Positions 12,453 to 23,530 of a stretch of DNA of 64,000 nt are shown piece by piece. The position numbers and the translations under genes are program-made. Position 1 is the first letter of the stretch; the number at the start of each line of letters is the position of its first letter. A model generated the notes under the pieces. It was given only the letters and a program-made list of their open reading frames with translations. It did not search any database and was not told where the DNA came from. The stretch comes from Elephas maximus indicus (Eukaryota > Chordata > Mammalia > Proboscidea > Elephantidae): positions 147,456,001 through 147,520,000 of the forward strand of contig NC_064820.1 of the NCBI RefSeq assembly GCF_024166365.1, in the 5' to 3' direction.

Positions 12453-13166
12453 AACCAAACCCGTTGCAGTCGAGTTGATTCTGACTCATAGCAACCCTAT
12501 AGGACAGAGTAGAACCGCCCCATAGGTTTTCCAAGGAGCTGCTGGTGAATTCAAGCTGCTTGCATTTTGGTTAGCGGCCAAGCTTTTTCTGTTTCTTTTT
12601 TATATATATATAATTTTTATTGTGCTTTAAGTGAAAGTTTACAAATTGTCAGTCTCTCACATAAAAACTTATATACACCTTGCTACATACTCCCAATTAC
12701 TCTTCCCCTAATAATACAGCCTGCTCCCTCCCTCCGCTCTCTCTTTTTGTATCCATTTCACCAGCTTCTAACCCCCTCTACCCTCTCATCTCCCCTCCAG
12801 GCAGAAGATGCCAACATATCTCAAGGGTTCACCTGATCCAAGAAACTCACTCCTCATCAGCATCCCTCTCCAACCCATTGTCCAGTCCAATCCCTGTCTG
12901 AAGAGTTGGCTTCGGGAATGGTTCCTGTCCTGGGCCAACAGAAGGTCTGGGGGCCATGACCACCAGGGTCCTTCTAGTCTCAGTCAGACCATTAAGTCTG
13001 GTCTTTTTATGAGAATTTGGAGTCTGCATCCCATTGCTCTCCCGCTACCTTAGGGGTTCTCTGTTGTGCTCCCCGTCAGGGCAGTCGTCCCTCAGGGGTT
13101 CTCTATTGTGCTCCCTGTCAGGGCGTCATCAGCAGCCAAGCTCTTAACCACTGTACCACCAGGGCT
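12453..13166 (-). mobile_element. Afrotherian SINE split by an L1 tail
   Basis: The minus-strand SINE starts with its tail (12458 onwards, 'gttgcagtcgagttgattc') and reaches 'ttggttagcggccaagc' at about 12584. The remaining head ('agcagccaagctcttaacc ... ccaccagggcttt') resumes at 13131 after an L1 insertion. Confidence 0.85.
12598..13130 (-). mobile_element. 5'-truncated L1 tail inside a SINE
   Basis: The reverse complement of the L1 3' UTR seen at 7900-8470, starting with T-rich sequence and 'tattgtgctttaagtgaaag'. The SINE sequence 'agcggccaagct' before it (12573-12584) and 'agcagccaagct' after it (13131-13142) form an 11/12 target-site duplication. Confidence 0.85.
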
Positions 13167-13711
13167 TTAACAGAGTATTAGAGACCCAAATAAAAAATGT
13201 ACAAAGAAGATAATATACCATTGCCAAATTGCGTTTTTCCAGGAATGCAAGGATGGCTTAACAGTTAAAAAATCTGCACGTTTAATTCAACAGCTTAAAA
13301 TATTAAAGTGTAAAAAAATCATAAGATCAATTCAAGAGTTGCAGAAAAAAAAGTTTATCAGGAATACCTTCATGATAAAAAACTTAGCAAACTAGGAATA
13401 GAAGGGATTTGTTTTCAACCTGATTAAGGTTATTTACCAAAAACCTGTATCAAAACTCACACTCAATGGTGACACTTTGGCAGTATTCCCTTTAAAGCAG
13501 TATTCCAGTTATTATTAATAAGACTTTTATTAGCATTTTAGCCAATGTACAATATGAGAAAAAGAAATAAAAAGCATTAAGATTAGAGAGAAAGTTATAA
13601 CACACTCTCATTATTCATAGGTGATGTGATTTCTGCGTAAAATCCCAAAAGAATCTGAAAAAAACAAATTATTAAAATTTATAAATTTCAGCAAGTTCAA
13701 TGGATATACAG

Positions 13712-13995
13712 GTGGGCCCCGGGTTACAATCGAGATCCATCCCTAAGTGTGTCTTTAAGTCAAATTTGGAGGTAAGTTGAAATAGGTGCATAGGGTGCTT
13801 ACTTAGCTTTGCTTTGGCTCAGAGCCTTTTCAATGATTTAAAAGCTGCACATGCAGCAAGTGAAGGTGATTGTGATGAAGAATTTGTTGCAAGTGGGGAT
13901 GGCTGAGTTGTTTCGGAGGAAGGGCAAACTTACATAACATTATAGGGCAAGGACAAGTTGTCCGTAAACTGAAAGTTGGTAACCTGGGGATAAAA
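13712..13995. mobile_element. Possible short DNA transposon (imperfect TIRs)
   Basis: The left end contains 'ccccgggttacaa'. The right end, read in reverse complement, contains 'ccccaggttacca', 11 of 13 identical. The ~280-base body is unlike the L1 sequence on both sides and has no open frame. I cannot assign a family; a Tigger- or mariner-type non-autonomous element is one option. Confidence 0.4.
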
Positions 13996-14094
13996 CAAAA
14001 AAAGGACAGTGTATAATAAATATATAAAATGTATTATATTTAATATACTAACAACAAAAAGATAGTGCTTATGATAGAAATACCAAAAACACTC

Positions 14095-14246
14095 CATTAT
14101 CCTCAAGTCGGTTCCGACTCATAGTGACCCTATAGTACAGGGAAAACCCGCCCCATAGAGTTTCCAAGGAGCACCTGGTGGATTTGAACTGCCAACCTTT
14201 TGGTTAGCACCCATAGTACTTAACCACTACACCACCAGGGTTTCCA
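14095..14246 (-). mobile_element. Afrotherian SINE
   Basis: Minus-strand copy: 'ggttccgactcatagtgac', 'ctatagtacaggg', 'tttccaaggagcacctggt', 'ccaccagggtttcc'. The bases 'atgatagaaa' occur just before and just after it (about 14071-14080 and 14247-14256), consistent with a target-site duplication. Confidence 0.88.
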
Positions 14247-15645
14247 TGATAGAAAACAGAAAGTATTTATGGGAAAATCTAATGATATGTGTGATTTTTA
14301 TAGAGAAAAATATAAAAATGTGTAAAGGTTATCGAAGACATAAGGAAATGAAAAGATACCGGACAGAAAAGTTCAGTTTCTTAAAGATACAATTTCCCCG
14401 AATCAATCTGTAAAATCCGTATAACTCCAATGGGTCTTGAAAAGCTGACTCTAAAATTTAGATAAAAGAATAAAGACAAAGAATGAGCAAGAGGATTTTA
14501 AAAATAAAAAGGGGAGAAAGTTTACTTACCAGAGAATAAGATTTACTGTAAAGCTAGAGTAATTAATGCAGGGTGATGATGCCTAGGTAGACAAACTGAC
14601 CAATAGAGAGGAATAGAGTGCCCAGAAACAGACCCTGGCTTATATGGAAACCTGATATATGTCAGGTGACACTTCAGATCAGCAGTGAAAGGATAGATTC
14701 TTCATTAAATTGTGGTAGGATGATTGGTTATCCATATAGAGAAAATGCAATTGGATTCCTACCTCACAGCATACATAGCTGGATTCAAGATCTATCTTGA
14801 AAAGTGGAATTTTAAAATGTTTAGGAGAAAATATAGAAGAATGTTTTTATGATCTCAGGGAGGCAAATTTTCTTAAGCAAGATACAAAATAGATATAAAC
14901 CATGAAGAAAAAGGTAAATTTGATTCCATTAAAATTTTAAATTTTATTCATCAGAAGACCATTAAAAAGTTGAAAAGACAAGTCAGTGCAGGAGAAGATA
15001 TTTGCAACACATATAATAGGCAAAGAATTAGGACTCAAAATGTATAAAAGATGTCATCCAAATCAAGAGGAAAAAGATAAAACAATCCGGTAGAAAATTT
15101 GGTGAAAGACAGAAACAGGCACTTCACAATTTAAGCATATAAAAAGGTGCTCAGCTTCATCAATAATTAGAGAAATGAAAATTAGAGCCAAAAATAAGGT
15201 AGTATTTCATATTCATCAGACTGACAAAATTAAGAAATCTGACAGTAAGAGGTGTGGGCAAGGACCTACAGCAACAGAAACATTGCCCTTATTAAATTGG
15301 TACCATAGCCTATTTGGCAACATCCAGTGACGTTAAAGATGCTCATATCCTACAAGCCAGTGATTCCACTCCTAGGTACATAACAGAGAAACTCTTATGC
15401 ATGTCTACGATAAAACATACAAGAATCGTTCAAATGTAAAAACACCTTTTAATAGTAAAAAATTGAGCGCAAGCAAAACATCACTCAACAGGTAACTAAA
15501 TAAAGAAATTGTACTATTTTCGTAAGTGAGATTCCTAAATATCAGTAAAACAGTGAACTAGATTTACACATATCAACATGGATGAATCTCGCAAACATAA
15601 TTTTAAGTGAAAAAAGCAGATTACTAAATTATCACATTAGTGTAT

Positions 15646-15806
15646 GTTGTTGTTGTTAGGTGCTGTCCAGTTGGTTGACTCATAGTGACCCTGTAGGACA
15701 GAGTAGAACTGCCCCATAGGGTTTCCAAGGAGCGGCTGGTGGATTTAAGCTGCCAACCTTTTGGTTAGCAGTTGAGCTCTTAACCACTATGCCACCAGGA
15801 CTCCAA
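15646..15806 (-). mobile_element. Afrotherian SINE
   Basis: Minus-strand copy beginning with 'ttgttgttgttaggtgctg', then 'gttgactcatagtgaccct', 'ggacagagtagaactgccc' and 'accaggactcc'. Confidence 0.88.
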
Positions 15807-16319
15807 CCTACATTAGTGTATACTGTTTGTATAATGTCTAAAAATAGCATATACTGTTTATATAATGTCTAAAAATGGAAAATGATAGCATGTATATTTA
15901 GGGATACATATATGGTAAAAGTATAAAATACATGAGCATGACAAACTCTAAATGTACAATAGGGTTAACTTTGTGGGTTAGAAGGGGATTTGATCAATTA
16001 AGCATCCACAGAAAGCTCTACATGTAATGGTAATATTTTATTTCTTAAGCCGGATGGTATATGGTTGTTCATTATATTATTCTTTATACCTTTTTGTGTG
16101 TTTTAAATATTACATAATAGTTTTTTTTAATTAAAAAAAACATGTAAATGGTTACATGGAAACCACAAATCTAAGTATACAGAACAAATAAAAACACCTG
16201 CTGACCTAATGTTATCCAAATGGATACTTGTGGCTTGACATATAACTTCCTGTGACAGCATCTGACATAGATTTAAAAGGCGATATATCAAAAAAACTTT
16301 CTATTTCCCTCCAGAAACC

Positions 16320-17139
16320 TTCTGTATTCCCGTTTCAGCCCACCCCAAACTCACCTCAGATAAAGCATCACCATTTACCCATTTGCTCTGTCTGAAACGT
16401 TAGGAGCCTTCCTTGCCGTTTCTCTCGCCTATGCATCCTAGTCCATCAGCAAGCTCTGTCATCAGTGCCTACAAAATATGTTCAGAATTGGTCCCCTTCT
16501 CTCCACCACTATCCCCCAGTCCAACCATCTCTTGCCTGGATGGCTACAGTGGCCTCTCTAACTGTTCCCCCAGTTGCTATTCTTGGTAGCTCCCCTTCCC
16601 CAGTCTTTTTTCCCGCTAAGCAGCCACAGAGATCTCAAAAAAATGTAAATGAGTGCATATCATTCCTTTGCACAATAGTTCTCCACAGCTGAGATTAAAA
16701 TGAAAAAGTCCTCACCAGGCCTGCAGGGTCCTACACAGCCTGGCTCCTGCCTACCTTCCTGACTAAATCTCCTGCTCTGCTCGTCCTCACTCTGTTCTCC
16801 AGCCATGCTGACTTTGCTGTTCCTTGAACAACTTCCTCCTCGTCTTAGGGCTTTTGAACTTGCCATTCCCTCACTTCCTTGAAGCATTCTCCCAGTTTTT
16901 ATTCTGACTCCATTGGTGACTCAGCAAGGCCTCCACTAACCACCTTTTCTAAAACAGCTGCCCCTCCCCAACCTGACCAGTTCTGCAAGCTCATTTTGCT
17001 GTTTTATTTATTTTACTTCCTACCTGATGTTATACTATATGAGTATTTATTTAAGTTTATTTCTGTTTCATTGTAAGCTTCCTGGGGATTGGAAATGTTC
17101 TGTTTATTCATTGTTATATTTCCTAGTGCCTAAAACTGT
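16320..17139 (+). mobile_element. L2 LINE 3' region, first part
   Basis: The landmark order of an ancient L2 3' region is present: 'tcttgcctggatggctaca', 'ccacagagatctc', 'cctgcctaccttcctgac', 'attgtaagcttcctgggga', 'tcctagtgcctaaaactg'. Frames are closed. The L2 tail resumes at 20279 after the RTE insertion. Confidence 0.75.
17132..17139. repeat. Target-site duplication of RTE, left copy
   Basis: 'aaaactgt' occurs here and at 20271-20278, at the two edges of the RTE element. L2 sequence continues on the outer side of each copy. Confidence 0.75.
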
Positions 17140-20100
17140 CAGTTTGTATAACTGTGGTGTCTCGTGTGTTGCTGTGATGCTGGAAGCTATGCCACCAGGG
17201 TCTCCCATGGTGGACAGGTTTCAGAGGAGCTTCCAGACTAAGACAGACTAGGAAAAAGGACCTGGCAATCTACTTCTGAAAAAATTGATCAGTGAAAACC
17301 TTATGGATAGCAGCAGAACATTTTATGATACAGTGCCAGAAGATGAGCCCCTCGGGTTGGAAAGCACTCAAAATAAGACTGGGGAAGATCTGTGTCCTCA
17401 AAGTAGAGTCAATCTTAATGAGTAAAGCTTTTGAGACCTTCATTTGCTGATGTGGCATGACTGAAAATGAGAGAAACAGCTGCAAACATCCATAAATAAT
17501 CAGAATGTGGAATGTCCGAAGTATGAATCAAGGAAAATTGAAAGTTGTCAAAAAATGAAATGGAACGCATAAACATCGATATCCTATGCATTAGTGAGCT
17601 GAAATGGACTAGTATTGACCATTTTGATTCAGAGAGTCGTATAGTCTACTATGCTGGGAATGACAAATTGAAGAGGAATGGTGTCACATTCATTCTCAAA
17701 AAGAACATTTCAAGATATATCCTGAAGTACAACACTGTCAGTAATAGGATAATATCCGTATGCCTGTAAGGAAGACCAGGTAATATGACTATTATTCAAA
17801 TTTAGGCACCAATCACTGCATAAATGCAAAAGATGAAGAAATTGAAGATTTTTATCAACTTCTGCAGTCTGAAATTGATCAAACATGCAATCAAGATGAA
17901 TTGATAATTACTGGTGATTGGATTGTAAGAGTTGGACACAAAAAGAAGGATCAGTAGTTGGAAAATACGGCCTTGGTGATAGAAACAGTACCAGAGATTG
18001 CTTAATAGAATTCTGCAAGGCCAATGGCTTATTCATTGCAAATACCTTTTTCAACAACATAAACAACGACTATACACATGGACCTCGCTGGATGGAATAC
18101 GGAAATCAAATGGACTCCATCTGTGGAAAGAGATGCTGGAAAATCTCAATATCATCAGTCAGAACAAGACCAGGGGCTGACTGTGGAACAGTCCATCAGT
18201 TATTCATATGCAAGTTCAAGTTGAAGTTGAAGAAAATTAAAACAAGTCCACAAGAGCCAGAGTACGACCTTGTGGATATCCCGCTTGAATTTAGAGACCA
18301 TCTCAAGAATAGATTTGACACATAGAACACTAATTATCTGAAGACCAGACAAGTTGTGGGATGACATCAAGGCTATCATACATGAAGAAAGCAAAAGGTC
18401 ATTAAAAAAAATCAAAATAGATGTCAGAAGAAACTCTGAAACTTGCTCTTGAATGTAGAATAGATAAAGCGAAAGGAAGAAATTATGAAGTAAAAGAGCT
18501 GAATGGAGATATCAAAGGGGGGCTCCAGAAGACAAAGTAAAGTATTATATTGAAATGTGCAAAGACCTGGAGATAGAAAACCAAAAGGGAAGAACATGCT
18601 TGGCATTTCTCAAACTGAAAGAACTGAACTAAAAATTAAAGCCTGGAGTTTCAATATTGAAGGATTCTACAGGGAAAATATTAAATGACACAGGAAGCAT
18701 CAAAAGAAGATGGAAGGAATACACAGAGTCACTGTACCAAAAAGAAATTGGTCAATGTTCAACTATTTCAGGCAGGAGCATATGATCAAGAACTAATGGT
18801 ACTGAAGGAAGAGGTCCAAGCTGCTAGAAGGCATTGGCAAAAAACAAGGCTCTAGGAATTGACAGAATACCAACTGAGATGTTTCAACAAACAGATGCAG
18901 TGCTGGAGGTGCTCACTCATCTATGCCAAGAAATTTGGAAGATAGCTACCTGGCCAACTGACTGGAAGAGATCCATATTTGTACCCATTCCAAAGAAAGA
19001 TGATTCAACAGAATGCAGAAATTATTGAATAATATCAATAATATCACACACAAGTAAAATTATGCTGAAGATAATTAAAAAACTGTTGCAGCAGTAAATT
19101 GGCAGGGAATTGCCAGAAATTCAAGCTAGATTTAGAAGAGGACATGGAACAAGGGAAATCATTGCTGATGTCTGATGGATCTTGTCTGAAAGCAGAGAAT
19201 ACTGGAAAGATGTTTACGTCTGTTTCATTGACTATGCAAAGGCATTCGACTGGGTGGATCATAACAAATTATGGATAGCTTTGCAAAGGATGAGAATTCC
19301 AGAATACTTAATTGCACTCATGAGGAACTCTACATAGATCAAGAGGGATTCACTTGAACAGAACAAGGTTTAAAGTTAGGAAAGGTGTGCGTCAGGATTG
19401 TATCCTTTCACCAGGCTTACTCAACCTGTATGCTGAAGAAACAATCCAAGAAACTGGACTATCTGAAAAAGAATGCAGCATCAGGATTGGAGGAAAACTC
19501 ATTAACAACCTGCAATATGCAGATGACACAATCTTGCTTGCTGAAGGTGAAAAGGACGTGATGAAAACCATCCTATAGCCTTTTCTATGGATTACACCTC
19601 AACATAAAGAAAACAAAAATCCTCACAACTGGACCAATAAGCAACATCATGATAAATGGAGAAAAGATTGAAGTTGTAAAGAATTTCATTTTACTTCGAT
19701 CCACAGTCAACACCCTTGGAAGCTGCAGTCAAGAAATCAGACGACATATTGCATTGGGCAAATCGGCTGCAAAAGACCTCTTTAAAATGTTAAAAATCAA
19801 ATGTCACTTTGAGGACTAAGGTGTCTCTGACTCAAGCCATAGTATTTTCAATTGCCTCATATGCACATGAAAGCCAGACAATGAATAAGGAAGACCAAAG
19901 AAGAATTGATGCCTTTGAATTATGATGTTGCTGAAGAATATTGAACATACCATGGATTTCCAGATGAACAAATTTGTCTTGGAAGTATAGCCAGAATGTT
20001 CCATAGAAGTGAAGATGGCGAGACTTCATCTCACACACTTTGGACATGTTATCAGGAAGGACCAGTTCCTGGAAGGACATCGTACTTAGTAAAGTAGGAG

Positions 20101-20270
20101 TCAGCAAAAAAAAGGAAGACCGTCAAGGAGATGGATTGACACAGTGGCTGAAACAGTGGGCTCAAACATAGCAATGACTTTGAGGATGGTGCAGGACCGG
20201 GCAGTGTTTTGTTCTATTGTGAATGGAGTTGCTATGAGTCGGAACCAACCAGATGCCACCTAACAACAAC
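17140..20270 (+). mobile_element. Near full-length RTE-type LINE, decayed
   Basis: A 3.13-kb element with a short 5' UTR, one long degenerate ORF (endonuclease then reverse transcriptase) and a very short 3' UTR ending in 'caacaacaa' rather than a long poly(A). That structure is typical of the RTE/BovB clade. Its last bases ('gctatgagtcggaacc') are the same tail found at the 3' end of the SINEs here, which supports RTE machinery as the SINE mobiliser. Confidence 0.85.
17500..19990 (+). pseudogene. RTE endonuclease/reverse transcriptase ORF, broken
   Basis: The endonuclease part is readable at 17545-17769 ('INIDILCISELKWTSID') and 17918-18325. The RT part covers about 18834-19578: 'NKALGIDRIPTEMFQ' near 18846, 'FIDYAKAFDWVDHNKLW' near 19225-19275 and an intact 'YADDTILLAEGEKD' catalytic box at 19515-19556. 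Stops and frameshifts occur throughout, for example at 17767, 18323, 19026 and 19576. In an intact element this protein nicks DNA and copies the RNA at the nick. Confidence 0.8.
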
Positions 20271-20278
20271 AAAACTGT

Positions 20279-20335
20279 GCTTGCTTGGTACATCGCAGGT
20301 GCTCAATTATAGCTTTTTCAGTCAATGAATGAATT
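20279..20335 (+). mobile_element. L2 LINE tail, second part
   Basis: 'ttggtacatcgcaggtgctc ... tcaatgaatgaattg' is the canonical L2/MIR terminal sequence. It continues directly from 17139 if the RTE is removed. Confidence 0.7.
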
Positions 20336-20964
20336 GATTTGTGTGGAAGTTAAGATTATAATTAAATTTGGGTGGAGGTAAATTTAGATGATGAGGAAAA
20401 ACTTAGATGACTCAAAAAGTGCTCTTGTAAAAACGAAGGTATTGGAGTTGTAGATTCATGAGAAGAATTTGAAGAAAATTATTTCTTAAAGTGTGAAAGT
20501 GAAAAAAATGATTTCTTCAGACATGTTATTACTTTAGTTAACTGATCTTAAGCATATATGATTAACTCAATTAGTAGATTAAATGTAAGTAGACGTTTAA
20601 GTATTTCATCTATATTCCTAAAAGTTTATATGTTCAGGTTGTCTAGAAAACTCTTGGTATCTTCTTTTTGGGAAACCTTATATTCAGGTTGCCTGACATG
20701 TGAGTGCCTTGTACTAGGTTTTATATAGTCACTCTTTTGTCAGTCAGTCCTTCCTAAGCACCTGGGGTCAAAGCTGGCCTCAGGTTTAGGGTCATGGCGT
20801 AGGGAACATACTGAGTGTTCATTGTGTGCCAGGGACTTTGCCTGGGCTTTTCACTCACCCTCCCATCCCCCATCCTGAATTGGGTTGCCCAGGCAGGGAG
20901 AGGGGCAGGACTATAGGGCTCTGCAGCCTGACCTGACTCCTCTCACCCTTTCACCCCCCTGCAG
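20336..20964. other. CATSPER3 intronic sequence upstream of the first visible exon
   Basis: This is mostly unique AT-rich sequence with no exon signal. A MIR-like piece lies at 20808-20880. The final ~20 bases are a pyrimidine tract leading to the acceptor 'ccccctgcag' at 20955-20964. Confidence 0.6.
20808..20880 (-). mobile_element. MIR fragment
   Basis: 'gagtgttcattgtgtgccag' resembles the reverse MIR core ('gagcacctactatgtgccag'). Confidence 0.45.
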
Positions 20965-21204
20965 ATCTCGGAGGTCCTTTTTGTGTCCATCTATAGCACC
21001 GAGTTCTGCATGAAGGTCTACGTGGACCCCATCAACTACTGGAAGGATGGCTACAACCTGCTGGATGTGCTCATCATCATCATTATCTCAATCCCCTATG
21101 CCCTCCGAAAGATCAAGGGCAAACATTACCCCTACCTCAACATTGCTAATGGCATGCAGTCCCTACGCATCCTCAAGCTTATCACCTACAGTCGGGGCAT
21201 CCGA
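20965..21204 (+). CDS. CATSPER3: CATSPER3 exon: S2 to S4 of the voltage sensor (first exon in the window)
   Basis: CATSPER3 is one of four pore-forming subunits of CatSper, the pH- and voltage-sensitive calcium channel of the sperm tail that drives hyperactivated motility. This 240-bp exon encodes 80 residues (ISEVLFV...YSRGIR) and is flanked by 'ctgcag' and 'gtgagt', phase 0 at both ends. It covers the end of S2, S3 ('GYNLLDVLIIIIISI') and S4 ('SLRILKLITYSRGIR', with Arg/Lys about every third residue). The match to human CATSPER3 ('MKVYVDPINYWK', 'MQSLRILKLI') is clear from memory of that protein. About 84 N-terminal residues, including S1, are missing and should be on exons left of the window. 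The next exon is 6.8 kb away. Confidence 0.95.
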
Positions 21205-21277
21205 GTGAGTGCCTGGGGGTGCCATGGTCCTGGGAGTGCAGGCTATAGGGCCCATCTGCCCACCAGCCCCTGATGAA

Positions 21278-21470
21278 ATAATAGTTCTACTACTTACTGT
21301 CTTCCAGTTATTGAGTCTTACTGTGTGGCAGGTTGATCTTTACTGATTATCTTGTTTAATCTTAAAACAATTGTAAGACAGGAATCATTAGCTCCGTAGA
21401 AGCCCAAGAATGGAGAAATTGAAGCCCAAGGGCACCCAGCATTTAAAGGTCAGTGTCTGACTGCAGAGGC
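21278..21470 (-). mobile_element. MIR
   Basis: Reverse MIR features: 'attgagtcttactgtgtggcag', then 'caattgtaagacaggaatcat', then 'gaagcccaagggcacccagc'. Confidence 0.55.
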
Positions 21471-21973
21471 CATTTGGTGCTTTCTTCTCTCCCATGTTGC
21501 TAAGTGACTGATTTTCTTATGGTGCATGACCCTTTGAACTATATGCCCAGGAGTCTCCAGCTTTTTGATGACTTGGCCACTCACTGCTTTCCCCAAGCAG
21601 CTAAAATCTGTTGCTTCTGTTGATGGTAATAGTCTTACTACTTCATTCCGGCTGCTCTGGAAATGCTGCTTCTGTTGAGAAGTCTTTCTGGGTTGCTGAA
21701 AGCCATGGAATACCCACCCTTTCTCTGACTCGCAAGGTTTCAGGCCAAACCTCAGAGGTGACCCCTTGCCCCCAACCATGCCCTCAGGCAGTTGTACTGG
21801 ACACAGTATGCTTGCCCTGGCTCTGTGCCCATTATCCATACTTTTCCAGGAAGGGGCTGATGGGGACCTGCTTGTCCGGTCAGGATGTGTCAGCCTATCC
21901 TGCTGAGAGATTGCTCCTGGTCCAGGCCTGGGTGACCTGCTATCTAGGGCCTGGGCCCTACACCTTGGGAGCC

Positions 21974-22037
21974 TGTTATGGATTGAATTTTGTCTCCCCA
22001 AAATATGTGTTGAAATCCTATCCCCTATACCTGTGAA
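21974..22037 (+). mobile_element. MaLR (MLT1-type) LTR start, truncated
   Basis: 'tgttatggattgaattttg' and 'ccccaaaatatgtgttgaaa' match the start of MLT1-type LTRs as I remember them. It stops after about 64 bases, where an 18-base SINE-head-like piece ('ggagcctgggtggtgcaa') follows. Confidence 0.55.
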
Positions 22038-22079
22038 GGAGCCTGGGTGGTGCAAATCTCTTCATGGCCAGGCTTCTGG

Positions 22080-22399
22080 AAAGAGCTGTCTGACTCCCAG
22101 TCCTCACTTACTCATCTTTCATTTACACTCTGCTCTGCCCTCTTCCCCTCCACTCGAGGGTAACTGCCTTCTCCCAGACTGCTAGTAACATCCTTGTCAC
22201 CAAATCTCATGGCCATTTCCCTTGGCACTTCTTGTCACTGCTTTCCCTTGGTTTTCCTTCAACCTCCTGGGCATGACATCTCAGGTATCTTTTCCTCTGC
22301 CTGGCCCTTAAATATTATTTTCTCAGGACATATCATGAGTTCTCTTCTCTTCTCATTCCCTACACTCTGTGTCTGGACAATTTTTTCCACTTTCCAGGG
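22080..22399 (+). mobile_element. L2 LINE, first part
   Basis: Pyrimidine-rich, L2-like sequence ending in 'tttccaggg' (22391-22399). It continues at 23041 after a nested insertion. Confidence 0.5.
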
Positions 22400-23031
22400 T
22401 TTTCTTTTTCTTTCCCTCTGAATTTTATTTATTTTGTTTTTGTTGAGAATATATGCAGCAGAACATACACCAACAGTTTCTACATGTATAATTTAGTGAC
22501 ATTGATTCATTCTTTGAGTTGTACAACCAGTCTCACCCTCCTTCTCTGAGTTGGTCCTCCCTCATTAACATAAATTCACTGCCCCCTAAGGTTCCTATCT
22601 AATCTTTCGAGTTGTTTTTGTCGATTTGATCCTATATAGATGGTTCTTAAAAGAGCATAATGGTCAAGGCAGACCTTTTTTACTAGTTAAGGTAAACTAT
22701 TGTTTAGCTTTAAGATGACTTCAGGAGATATTTTTGTTTAAGGTTTAAAGATTATCTTTGGATAATGGTTTCAGGGGTTCATCCACCCTCCCAGGCTCCA
22801 GAAAGTCTAGAGTCCACAAAATTTGAAATTCTGTTCTGCATCCCCCCCCCCACCCCCGCCGCCTTTAATCAGGATTCTTCTATGGAATCTTTAATCAAAA
22901 TGTTCAGTAATGGTAGCCAGGCACCACCCAGTTCTTCTGGTCTCATGGCAAAGGAGGCAGTTGTTCATAGAGGCAATTAGCCACACATTCTATATCTTCC
23001 TCCTGTACCTGACTCTCCTTCTTCCTCTGTT
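22400..23031 (-). mobile_element. L1-type 3' UTR fragment, different subfamily
   Basis: It starts T-rich, as a reversed poly(A) would. Near 22909-22946 it has 'tagccaggcaccaccc' and 'cagttcttctggtctca', which align with the L1 tail at 35120-35150 ('ggccgggcaccatct', 'agttcttctggtctca'). The rest differs, so it is another subfamily. 'tttccaggg' flanks it on both sides (22391-22399 and 23032-23040), a likely target-site duplication. A C-run lies at about 22842-22856. Confidence 0.6.
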
Positions 23032-23040
23032 TTTCCAGGG

Positions 23041-23530
23041 GTCTTCACCTGCCCACACTTCTTTCTTTGGACTTCAGACTCAGTTGCCTTCTGGACATCT
23101 CTCATGCTTCTCAAACTCCACATGTCTAAACTAGAATTCATTACCTTTCCCTCACCCTGACCCTCAAGTCCAAAAGCACTGGCCCCTCTGCTATTTCATC
23201 TTTTGGTGAAGGGTGCCGCCCTTAGTCAATTGCCAAGTCATAACCCTGAGTGTCAGTTTTGAGTCCAATCTCTCAGAGTCCTGCTGCATAGCTTCCTCAA
23301 TATTTATGGACTTGTCCACTTCTCTTCCCATAGCCATCATCTTTTCTCTGCCACCTGGATTCTTGCAATGGTTTCCCACACTACTGAGAGCCCTGGAGCA
23401 GAAATGCCCCAGCAGCTGAAGAGGGGCAGATTTCTAAGTGCACATCAAATCACAACACCCTTCATTTCAAACCCAGCAGTGGCTCCACTTGTTTGTAGGC
23501 TAGAGAAAGACTCTACACTGCATCCTAGAA
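23041..23530 (+). mobile_element. L2 LINE, second part
   Basis: 'ctcaaactccacatgtctaa', 'tagaattcattacctt', 'ttgagtccaatctctcagag', 'cctggattcttgcaatgg', 'cagtggctccacttg' follow the L2 order. Confidence 0.6.

Larger units (their letters stand above)
11800..16140 (+). mobile_element. Second old L1, heavily nested
   Basis: ORF2-like sequence starts at 11800 ('aagaaccacaggataaaacc', 'gataagggcagaaataaatg'). It runs, with many deletions and closed frames, to an AT-rich 3' end near 16140. It is broken by a SINE with an L1 tail inside it (12453-13166), a small DNA transposon (13712-13995) and two more SINEs (14095, 15646). No intact coding capacity remains. Confidence 0.65.

Noticed and set aside
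22037..22060. Short SINE-head-like piece as a full SINE
   Set aside because: Only about 18 bases match the SINE head; body and tail are absent.
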